DNA of 64,000 bases, from assembly GCF_023100805.1 (NCBI RefSeq), contig NZ_CP095855.1, forward strand, positions 5,187,001 through 5,251,000. The letters run 5' to 3'. The DNA is from Chitinophaga filiformis (GTDB lineage: Bacteria > Bacteroidota > Bacteroidia > Chitinophagales > Chitinophagaceae). How positions within the stretch are numbered: the stretch's first letter is position 1; the number at the start of each line of letters is the position of its first letter. Shown here piece by piece: positions 35,758 through 43,464 of the stretch. Under the pieces are notes generated by a model, which worked only from the letters and a program-made list of their open reading frames with translations, searched no databases and was not told the DNA's origin. Both the position numbers and the translations under genes were made by a program.

Positions 35758-38028
35758 CTATTGGTTATTCTTTTCCAATTGCTGCATCTTCTTTCGTTCT
35801 CCTACAATCCAAACTATATCTCCCCATTCTAATTTGAACCCGGAATCCGGATTCAGGGTTCTTTCATTATTTCGCTCAATGCCTACAATTATTCCATTCG
35901 TTCTTTCACGCAAGCCGGAGTTTCGCAGGTCCTTGCCTTTTAGTTTGGTATGTTCGTCAACCATTATTTTTTGCAGGGTAATGTCTTCGACGGTCAATTG
36001 GTTACCTGTATTTGATTCAATCGAATCAAATACAGGTTTAAAGTTTTGTACCTGGTTATCGGTAGCAATAATACCTAACTGGTCAAAAGGCATTAGCCGG
36101 GTATCTCGCCCCGGAGCCTGGATCAATCTATCCCCACGTTTGATATAAACGATATTGATCCCAAATATTTCCCGCCATGACAGTTCCTGTAATGTTTTCC
36201 CGATAAATCCGGCATTGGGATTAACATTCATTTCCAGTATATGTGCATCCCAGGGTTCGAGATTGGATTCAATCTGCGCATTCTTTTCCAGGGCGCCAGC
36301 CGGATTCGAATTTTCCTCTGCCGTTGCCCTTGCATTCAGATTTGTCAGAAACCCCGATTCGATCCTGTTATAAACCTTTTGAATTCTTCTTGAAAAAATA
36401 AATAATGCCAGCAATGCTGTAGAAACTGCCATGGGAATGGCCACAAAGCTCGGGGCCAATCTTTGCGCCAAAAAAATAAGAAAGACAAGTCCCAGCACCG
36501 TCCTGGTTATCTCTATGATCAACAAGGGGCCGCGGTTATACTTCCTATCAAGCCAAAGCTCTTTATAGGTCTGGTTATTAGGTCGCTTTGCCATAAAAGC
36601 CCACAAGAAGGGAGCTGCAACGCCAAGGGAAACGCCAAGCACGATCAATGTCCTTAATGACCCGTTCGCCACATTTTGATTGACCAGCGGAACCAGGAAA
36701 TTTATGGAAAGAAGCACCGTGGCCAATAAAACAACGCCATTTGTCAACATAATTCTCATATATGATCGCAATACCAACTTCCAATCGCTTTCAGCCTGAA
36801 TTTTTTGAGCGCCTACGGAGTAATTGTTCAGACGGTTGATCCATTTTTGCGGAAGATATTTAGTTGTAAATTTATAAATGGGTTCGGTATACTTGATAAA
36901 ATAAGGGGTGGTAAAGGTGGTTACCGCTGAAGCACCTACGGCAACGGGGAAAAGAAAATCGGATATGACTCCCAAAGAAAGGCCCAGCGTAGCGACAATA
37001 AAAGCAAATTCACCGATTTGTGCCATACTCATGCCCACTTCTACAGACTGTTTAAGGGGTTGACCGGATAGCAGCGCACCGAGCGTTGTGCTAAATAGCT
37101 TTCCAAAGATAGTGAGCAGCGTAATCCAAATGATAGGCCAGGCGTATTGCACCATGGCATTCGGATCGATCATCATTCCAACGGACACGAAAAATACTGA
37201 ACCAAACAGATCTTTAACTGGTTTGATGACATGCTCCACCTTTTCTGCAGATGTCGTTTCTGCTATGATCGAACCCATAACAAAAGCACCCAGTTCTGCC
37301 GAAAAACCAACCTGGGTTGCCAACACTACCATTCCGAGGCAAAGTCCTAATGACAGAACAAGTAATGTTTCTTCATCCATCAGTTTCTTTGCTTTTCGCA
37401 GAAGCGTAGGCAACAAAAAAATGCCCGCAATAAACCATATAGCCAGGAAAAACAATAGCTTCAGGACAGTGAATAACATTTGGCTACCTTCAAACTTCCT
37501 GGTTACGGCCAGTGTTGAAAGTAACACCATTAGCAGGATCACCACTATGTCTTCGACGATCAAAACACCAAATACGATCCGTGCAAATTGTTTGGTTTTT
37601 ACACCCAACTCATCAAATGCCCTTAAAATAATAGTAGTGGAAGAACTTGCGAGCATGCCTCCCAGGAACAGGCTGTCCATTGTTGTCCAGCCCAATATTT
37701 TACCCAGGAAATAGCCGGTGATAGTTATAAATGTTATTTCAACGAAGGCCGTTATCGACGCAGAGCCACCGACACGCATTAACTTTTTAAAACTGAATTC
37801 AAGTCCGAGACTAAAAAGAAGAACGATAACGCCGATCTCTGCAAAGGTTTTGATATTCTCGCGATCTGCTACTGTAGGCGTAAGATGAAAATACGGGCCT
37901 ACTAAAAAACCCGCAATAATATAGCCTAAAACCAGGGGTTGTTTAATTTTTTTAAACAACAGGGTTATAAATGCACCGGCCATTAAAATCAATGCCAAAT
38001 CTTCGATCAGTTTTGGTAAATGCCCCAT
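35758..38028 (-). CDS. CPA2-family monovalent cation/H+ antiporter with C-terminal TrkA_C domains
   Basis: 756-residue KefB/Nha-like antiporter. About 12 helices occupy residues 8-385, with family segments PLVLGYIIAGFLVGP, ASSSTTIILRAFDELG, FSAELGAFVMGSIIAE, FGSVFFVSVGMMIDP and MSMAQIGEFAFIVATLGL. Four further helices (about 425-545) precede a cytoplasmic regulatory part (about 570-756). The latter contains two RCK/TrkA_C-like units: one around GKTLQELSWREIFGINIVYI and one around GKDLRNSGLRERTNGIIVGI. It should exchange K+ or Na+ for H+ at the inner membrane under control of a cytoplasmic ligand. Single gene. Confidence 0.92.
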   Translation of the reverse strand: MGHLPKLIEDLALILMAGAFITLLFKKIKQPLVLGYIIAGFLVGPYFHLTPTVADRENIKTFAEIGVIVLLFSLGLEFSFKKLMRVGGSASITAFVEITFITITGYFLGKILGWTTMDSLFLGGMLASSSTTIILRAFDELGVKTKQFARIVFGVLIVEDIVVILLMVLLSTLAVTRKFEGSQMLFTVLKLLFFLAIWFIAGIFLLPTLLRKAKKLMDEETLLVLSLGLCLGMVVLATQVGFSAELGAFVMGSIIAETTSAEKVEHVIKPVKDLFGSVFFVSVGMMIDPNAMVQYAWPIIWITLLTIFGKLFSTTLGALLSGQPLKQSVEVGMSMAQIGEFAFIVATLGLSLGVISDFLFPVAVGASAVTTFTTPYFIKYTEPIYKFTTKYLPQKWINRLNNYSVGAQKIQAESDWKLVLRSYMRIMLTNGVVLLATVLLSINFLVPLVNQNVANGSLRTLIVLGVSLGVAAPFLWAFMAKRPNNQTYKELWLDRKYNRGPLLIIEITRTVLGLVFLIFLAQRLAPSFVAIPMAVSTALLALFIFSRRIQKVYNRIESGFLTNLNARATAEENSNPAGALEKNAQIESNLEPWDAHILEMNVNPNAGFIGKTLQELSWREIFGINIVYIKRGDRLIQAPGRDTRLMPFDQLGIIATDNQVQNFKPVFDSIESNTGNQLTVEDITLQKIMVDEHTKLKGKDLRNSGLRERTNGIIVGIERNNERTLNPDSGFKLEWGDIVWIVGERKKMQQLEKNNQ

Positions 38029-38256
38029 GCCTTTGGTTTTAACTAAAGTTAAGCAAAAAACGGATGTGTCTCGCGAAACGAACTGGCGTTTTAGTGATCA
38101 GTTCTACCAATTTTTCATTGTAATATTATTTAACTGTTAAGACTACCGCCGGGCAGAAGGAATTCTGTCCGGGTCACCGGCGATAGCGAACTGTAGCTGA
38201 CGTTAACGAGGTCCAGCCCTGCTTTTGGCAATACTCATGTTGCCAGCAGTGTTTTC

Positions 38257-38690
38257 TCAATAATCTCTCAGCGTAGCATATACGCCATAAGATTGTGCTC
38301 CAATATCAAACAAGGGTCTAAGCAGGTAGGAGTTTCCATTGTCGGTCAGCTTAAATGTTCGTTGGCTGATATTATCTACAGCTATATGCTGAAGCACTTC
38401 TTCTTTGTGCGACCTTAGAACAAGTTCAGACTGGCTTTCAAACGCCAATAGCATTGGCCCATAAAAAATGGCTATCACGTTCTCGTCATCTGGCATTGAT
38501 TTGGCGTGGAAGCGATAATGAAATACAATCGAGTAGCCCTTGCATGAGTTTATGATAGGTATAATAGGCGGCCTAAACACCCTCGAATTTCTTTTCAAGT
38601 ATATCAAAATCTGTCTGTGGAAAGGCACTCAAATATCCATTGCCTATTGCTTGCTGGTACTTGTACAATTCATCCGTCATGTAGTTTAGC
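38257..38690 (-). pseudogene. GH127 (DUF1680) glycosidase remnant with internal deletion
   Basis: Two pieces of one GH127-type enzyme (beta-L-arabinofuranosidase family) are joined. The upstream piece (about 38535-38690) reads YMTDELYKYQQAIGNGYLSA, FPQTDFDILEKKFEGV, then a TAG stop where the family has a Trp codon (TGG), then AAYYTYHKLMQGLLDC, equal to the family's W-APYYTxHKxxxGLLD. The second piece (38257 to about 38530), in a different frame, reads HYRFHAKSMPDDENVIAIFY, GPMLLAFESQSEL and SYLLRPLFDIGAQSYGVYAT, the C-terminal region. About 350 codons between them are missing. Nonsense mutation, frameshift and deletion together mark it as dead. Confidence 0.75.
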
Positions 38691-38694
38691 CTGG

Positions 38695-39054
38695 TCAAGG
38701 CGTAACTCTTTTTGCAGCCCTCATCGCCGCCACGTCTTCAGCTGCATGCTCCCTCGCCCAGCTTTCCAAGGCCGCCAGCGCAGGCCCTAAGGCCTTTCCC
38801 TTCTCAGAGATCCTGTAATATACCTCCGGCGGAAATGTATTCTTTTCCTTTCGGATAACCACACCATCCTCCTCCATTTGTTTCAGCTGTTCCAGCAACA
38901 CCTTTTTAGCCACTTTGGGAATGTTTCGCCAAAGCTCCGTAAAGCGGACCTCTTCCTCATGAAAAAGGTGAAACAAAATCACCGGCTTCCATTTACCTGA
39001 CAATACGTTCAGCGCCACATTTAATCCGCAATATTTGAAACGGTCGTAATCCAT
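38695..39054 (-). CDS. HxlR-family winged-helix transcriptional regulator
   Basis: 119 residues. HxlR signature: YCGLNVALNVLSGKWKPVIL at the N-terminus, RFTELWRNIPKVAKKVLLEQ as recognition region, then the wing GVVIRKEKNTFPPEVYYRIS and the dimerisation helix LGPALAALESWAREH. A conserved-type Cys precedes the first helix (Cys9), which in redox-sensing HxlR proteins can act as the switch. It is divergent from the MBL-fold hydrolase gene, with direct repeats in the spacer, so it probably represses itself and/or the hydrolase (inference). Its 3' end abuts the GH127 remnant. Confidence 0.93.
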   Translation of the reverse strand: MDYDRFKYCGLNVALNVLSGKWKPVILFHLFHEEEVRFTELWRNIPKVAKKVLLEQLKQMEEDGVVIRKEKNTFPPEVYYRISEKGKALGPALAALESWAREHAAEDVAAMRAAKRVTP

Positions 39055-39091
39055 GGTTACAAAAAAGTGAACAGGTTACAAAAAAGTCAAC
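39055..39091 (-). promoter_or_regulatory. two 18-bp direct repeats, candidate HxlR operator
   Basis: GGTTACAAAAAAGTGAAC (39055-39072) and GGTTACAAAAAAGTCAAC (39074-39091) differ at one base and repeat every 19 bp. They lie immediately upstream of the HxlR ATG, so binding would block its transcription or initiation. A related GGTAACAAAA occurs at 39125-39134, near the divergent hydrolase start. Seen directly; the operator role is inferred. Confidence 0.55.
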
Positions 39092-39140
39092 TTCATTAAT
39101 AAATTTCTATGACAACTGACATTTGTGGTAACAAAATTAA

Positions 39141-39917
39141 ATGAATTTTATGATGCAAATACAATTAATACGTCACGCAACGCTTCTGATGCATCTCAAC
39201 GGTAAAAACCTGCTGATAGACCCCTTCTTGTCAGATGTCGGCACCTTCCCTCCCATCCCCCTTACAACCAACCAAACTCCCATCCCCCTGGTCCCATTGC
39301 CAACAGGGATAACTGCAGCCGGAGTGCTTGCTCAGACAGATGCGGTGCTGGTCACCCACATGCACCAGGACCACTGGGATCCTCATACCCAGGAACTGCT
39401 TCCTAAAAATACCCCTGTCTATTGCCAGCCCGCTGACGAGACCACTGTACGTAAGGAACAAGGCTTTGTCAACGCAGTGCCCGTAGGCGATACGGCTACC
39501 TGGAATGGTATAATGATCCACCGCACCAGTGGGCGTCACGGCGCTCCCGGAATCGCAGAAAGAATAGGCCCGGTATCTGGTTACGTTATAAACGACGTTT
39601 ATATTGCCGGCGACACCATCTGGTGCGATGACGTTAAGGAGGCTATTGATACTTATCGTCCCAAACACATCATCGTAAATGGAGGAGGTGGCCGTATGGA
39701 CTTAGACCAAAACGGAGGCCATCCTATTGTTATGAATATTAAGGACGTCATCACTGTATGTAATTATGCGCCCGAAGCGAAAGTATACGTAGTACACCTG
39801 GAAAATACCAACCATAGTCGTGAAACCCGGGCTGATATAAAGGAAGCAATTGCAGCAGCTGGTTTATCTGCTCGATGCTTTGTACCGGCAGATGGAGAGA
39901 TATTCCTTACAGTGTAA
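39141..39917 (+). CDS. MBL-fold metal-dependent hydrolase (UlaG/YtnP-like)
   Basis: 258 residues (or 254-255 from one of the adjacent Mets near 39150). Zinc motif is VTHMHQDHWDPH (HxHxDHxD), preceded by GKNLLIDPFLSD and followed by HRTSGRHGAPG, VYIAGDTIWCDDV (GDT metal ligand) and VVHLENTNHSRETR supplying the last His. This is the L_lactamase_B_2 group of cytoplasmic hydrolases acting on esters, lactones or phosphodiesters. It is expressed divergently from the HxlR regulator. Substrate unknown. Confidence 0.88.
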   Translation: MNFMMQIQLIRHATLLMHLNGKNLLIDPFLSDVGTFPPIPLTTNQTPIPLVPLPTGITAAGVLAQTDAVLVTHMHQDHWDPHTQELLPKNTPVYCQPADETTVRKEQGFVNAVPVGDTATWNGIMIHRTSGRHGAPGIAERIGPVSGYVINDVYIAGDTIWCDDVKEAIDTYRPKHIIVNGGGGRMDLDQNGGHPIVMNIKDVITVCNYAPEAKVYVVHLENTNHSRETRADIKEAIAAAGLSARCFVPADGEIFLTV

Positions 39918-39942
39918 TACCCAAATGAGACGCAGTGCAAAG

Positions 39943-39983
39943 AAGCCGCCTCCTCGTTTTTACAAACACCGGGGGCGGCTTCA
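39943..39983 (+). terminator. GC-rich hairpin after the MBL gene
   Basis: A 12-bp stem, GAAGCCGCCTCC (39943-39954) with GGGGGCGGCTTC (39972-39983), has one wobble and a 17-nt loop. It lies 25 bp after the stop; no U-run follows, which is common in Bacteroidota. Confidence 0.55.
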
Positions 39984-40195
39984 GTAGCAAGCAAAGAACA
40001 TTTCCCGTCTGGTACCTCCTGATTGCCCGTAGAATATAAAACAGCAAAGCTCGTCAATTCAACAAAAACCGGAAAAATCCGGTATGCCACATTCATCGAC
40101 TTCCACTAATTTTGTTTCAGGCCTTATCTGATCCATGTTACCATTCAATGCTTAACGCAACTTATTTATTTAGGTCCTCAACTTAACATATCATT

Positions 40196-42154
40196 ATGAA
40201 AGCAGTACTTATCCTTATACGCTGGTGTGCCGGCATTTTTTTTTGTATGGTAGCTTTGGTGGGACTGCTATCGGGCGACTTCCTTGCGGGACTATTCATT
40301 CTCTCCCTAGGCCTGATCCTATTGCCTCCGGTAACTAAATTTTTATCCGGGAAAAATACTTTGGAACAAAAGCCACCTCAAATCATTTCATCCAATATTC
40401 AACCGCGTCTTGTTCCCATCACCAACTCACACTTGCCGCAACAAAATACTGATGAAAGCATCATTGATGTAACAGGAAAGTCAGTCAGCATTCCTATCTC
40501 GCCCGCCGAACCCAAGGAAAAGCTGGTCACCTACTGGAGCCATACATACATCTACAGTTATGATGATATCAGGTATGCTACAAAAGCCCAGACCGATTTC
40601 TACCACTATTTCAAACAGCAGTTCCTGAACGGAAAATATATTGACTTACAGGGGAATAATAATTATGCCTTTATCCTCTTATTTGATCTGTTAAGGCAGG
40701 AGCATGATATGCCCGGATTGGAAAAAAATCTCCGGATCCTGCGACAAGAATACCCTAAAACGCGTCCCTATGCGCTTCCCTTCTTTGCACAGAAACTGGC
40801 TAAACGTGGTGATACTGTTAATGAAGACAGGATCAGGCAGGAGATTTACGATGAGAGCAACTCATCCAGGCTCGGTACCAGGTATAAAAAAATACTACAG
40901 CTGGACAGGGCATCTGAGGAATTATTGAACAAACTATGGTACCCGGGTAATAACTTCTATGACATTCCATTCTGCCAGCAGCAAATAATCACACTCTTTC
41001 ATAAGGTCATTGTCAACCTGCAGTCAGTTTATGCGGCAGCTCAGCAAACCATAGATCTGCAATTCTCGGCAGCCGCCGATGTAATAGCCAGAAAGCAATA
41101 CAGATACCGGCAAGGCAGCGACAATTACAAATATTGTATCCAATCAAGCATAACCGAGTTTTATATATTGATTTTGAAACATTGTGAAAATGCCATACGC
41201 GAACGTTATGAACATAAGAGAAAACTTTCAATCGATACTTATACAATAAGCGAAGTAAACAATGCAGTCGAAGACCTTATCTTATCAAAGGTAAAAGAGA
41301 TCATTTCTAAAGAAATAGCGCATGTTGTGCCACCGGACGAAGCGACCGAAATTGAATTGAATGCACAGAATACTACCCGCTGGAAATCAAGGCTGAAACA
41401 GCTGGAAAATGAATTACAGGATAAAGACGGCAGGCAGTTCCTGAAAGAAGTAGAACTCCTCGGAAAACTGAACAAAAAGAACCCCTCTATTGAGCATATC
41501 TTCTTTGAATCCTCAAAGATCATCTCCAGGTCAGACCGCGGAGTTGCGCTGATACTATACATCCAATATATCTCATACGATCTGATCTCTGCTACATTTG
41601 ACAACAAGCCATTACCCAAAACATTACAGAAAGCCCTTTTTGATAATGAAGAGCAAGCTGCCACCTTTGATAATATTATCAGTACATTCATAAAAAACCG
41701 AAATGTAGAACAGGCCCTTGCAGAAGTAAAACAGCTGTATTTACCCAAAAGGAAAAAAATCACACTGGACCGGACCAGTATTACCGAGACATCCCGCAAA
41801 CATAAAGATACCGTCGAACGCCTTACCTGGTTGCTGCAAGACGATGAGATCGTAGTCCAGGATATTCAACAAGACGATTATAAAGCCTTCGATAATATCA
41901 TTACCACTGCTCCTGATACTTTGAATTTGAATCAGGACCAGAAAGGCCTGATGAAACTCTTTGAGAAACACAGTTACTGCCTTCCGAAATCAGAACTAAG
42001 CAATTACGCCAGGTCTGCAGGCATATTCCCCGATCAGTTAATTGAAAGCATCAATGAAACCTGCTACGACATCATTGACGACCTGCTGATCGAGGAAGAA
42101 GACGCCGTGTATATTATTAATGAAAACAAATACAAAACCATCTTTTTAACATGA
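40196..42154 (+). CDS. membrane-anchored TerB-N/TerB-C domain protein
   Basis: 652 residues. Two predicted membrane helices lie at about 4-24 and 28-48, then a linker. A TerB-N-like region follows (about 120-200: RYATKAQTDFYHYFKQQFLN, then NNYAFILLFDLLRQ), then a long helical middle (205-520). The TerB-C domain (about 525-648) has DRTSITETSRKHKDTVERL, GLMKLFEKHSYCLPKSELSN, FPDQLIESINETCYDIIDDL, and the acidic end LLIEEEDAVYIINENKY. TerB-N/C domains flank or replace the TerB fold in Ter-type stress systems and are proposed metal or ligand sensors. It is the first gene of a three-gene operon and overlaps the ATPase gene by ATGA. The assignment rests on motif reading; the role as sensor and membrane tether is inferred. 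Confidence 0.72.
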   Translation: MKAVLILIRWCAGIFFCMVALVGLLSGDFLAGLFILSLGLILLPPVTKFLSGKNTLEQKPPQIISSNIQPRLVPITNSHLPQQNTDESIIDVTGKSVSIPISPAEPKEKLVTYWSHTYIYSYDDIRYATKAQTDFYHYFKQQFLNGKYIDLQGNNNYAFILLFDLLRQEHDMPGLEKNLRILRQEYPKTRPYALPFFAQKLAKRGDTVNEDRIRQEIYDESNSSRLGTRYKKILQLDRASEELLNKLWYPGNNFYDIPFCQQQIITLFHKVIVNLQSVYAAAQQTIDLQFSAAADVIARKQYRYRQGSDNYKYCIQSSITEFYILILKHCENAIRERYEHKRKLSIDTYTISEVNNAVEDLILSKVKEIISKEIAHVVPPDEATEIELNAQNTTRWKSRLKQLENELQDKDGRQFLKEVELLGKLNKKNPSIEHIFFESSKIISRSDRGVALILYIQYISYDLISATFDNKPLPKTLQKALFDNEEQAATFDNIISTFIKNRNVEQALAEVKQLYLPKRKKITLDRTSITETSRKHKDTVERLTWLLQDDEIVVQDIQQDDYKAFDNIITTAPDTLNLNQDQKGLMKLFEKHSYCLPKSELSNYARSAGIFPDQLIESINETCYDIIDDLLIEEEDAVYIINENKYKTIFLT

Positions 42155-43464
42155 TTACAAATGTAAAACCCAAAGAGGCTACAGCAATTATTAACTCCTT
42201 AACCGCTGGTGTAGTTCCCAAAATCGGCGTTCAACATATCACCGTAGGACGCTCGGATGAGACAGATGCATTTATAAAAGCCCTGGAAGATGTAAAAAAT
42301 GGTCATAGCATGGTTAAATTCTGGATCGGCGATTTTGGTTCAGGCAAATCGTTCATGATGCATTTAATGAACACTGTAGCGCTAAAACAGAAGTTTGTTG
42401 TAACTACTGCAGATTTTACGCCCGACAACCGTCTTTATTCCACCGGAGGACAGGCAGTTGCCCTATACGCCGCCTTAATGGACAATATTGCTATTCAGAC
42501 CAAGCCTGAAGGCGGTGCATTGTCCGTATTATTGGAAAAATGGATTGAACAGATTATCACCAGAACAGCGCAGCAAACAAATATTCCATTGATTGAGATC
42601 CGCAAGGAAGAACATCTGCCGCTTATACAGGATAACATACTCAAAGCAATCAACGATATCACTGAAGTAGGAAGTTTCGACTTTGCAGCTGTTATCATAA
42701 AGTACTACGAAGGCTATATCAAAGACGATCAGGCATTAAGAAAAAATGCATTGAAATGGCTAAAGGGCGAATACAAAACGAAAACGGACGCAAGACAGGA
42801 CCTAAACGTAAGAGAAATTATCAACGACGTCAATTACTACGACATGCTGAAGAACTTCTGTAAATTCTTTGTCAGCATGGGCTATAGTGGATTTCTCATT
42901 AACCTGGATGAGGTAATAAATCTATATAAAATCTCAACCTCTACCATGCGCGAAAAGAATTACGAAAAAATACTTACTATCTATAACGATTGCTTCCAGG
43001 GTAAGGTATCAAACCTGTTCATCAATTTCGCGGGTACAAAAGAAACGCTTGAAAATGAGCGCCGGGGATTGTTTAGCTATAATGCACTGAAAACGAGACT
43101 GGAAACAAACAAATTTGAAACCAGCGAAATACGCGACTTTGCACAACCCGTGATACGTATCCTGCCCCTCAACCATAATGAAATATTCGTACTGTTAAAA
43201 AAGCTCAAGGAAGTATTCGACTTTAATTACTCGGTCAATATCGATGTTACCGACGACGACATCCATTCTTTTATGGAAGAAATGTTTAATAAGCCTGGTG
43301 CTGCAGAATTCCTTACCCCCAGGGAAGTGATCAGAGACTTTCTGAACATTCTTAGCCTGCTGCGTCAGAACCCTACTCTTGACAAGAAAAGGCTGTTCGG
43401 AGAAATCGAAATAGCCGATGAACGCCCATCAATGACTGTACTGGATGAAATTACTGAATTATAA
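42151..43464 (+). CDS. BrxD-like (DUF2791) P-loop ATPase
   Basis: 437 residues. Walker A is IGDFGSGKSFMMH (60-67 GDFGSGKS) and Walker B GFLINLDEVINL (Asp253-Glu254). NLFINFAGTKETLENERRGL is a sensor/arginine-like region. The opening (IINSLTAGVVPKIGVQHITVGR, then a short helix) and the G-D-F-G-S-G-K-S loop are characteristic of the BREX BrxC/BrxD DUF2791 ATPases. In BREX types 2 and 6, BrxD is encoded beside the helicase BrxHI, the same arrangement as here. It overlaps both neighbours (4 bp and 1 bp), so the three proteins are likely made in fixed ratio. No methyltransferase, PglZ or BrxC/PglY gene is present in the window. Confidence 0.82.
   Translation: MITNVKPKEATAIINSLTAGVVPKIGVQHITVGRSDETDAFIKALEDVKNGHSMVKFWIGDFGSGKSFMMHLMNTVALKQKFVVTTADFTPDNRLYSTGGQAVALYAALMDNIAIQTKPEGGALSVLLEKWIEQIITRTAQQTNIPLIEIRKEEHLPLIQDNILKAINDITEVGSFDFAAVIIKYYEGYIKDDQALRKNALKWLKGEYKTKTDARQDLNVREIINDVNYYDMLKNFCKFFVSMGYSGFLINLDEVINLYKISTSTMREKNYEKILTIYNDCFQGKVSNLFINFAGTKETLENERRGLFSYNALKTRLETNKFETSEIRDFAQPVIRILPLNHNEIFVLLKKLKEVFDFNYSVNIDVTDDDIHSFMEEMFNKPGAAEFLTPREVIRDFLNILSLLRQNPTLDKKRLFGEIEIADERPSMTVLDEITEL

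Noticed and set aside
41239..41799. 186-codon minus-strand ORF inside the TerB gene
   Set aside because: Ser/Phe-rich antisense frame created by Lys/Glu-rich codons of the TerB protein; no start context or domain.
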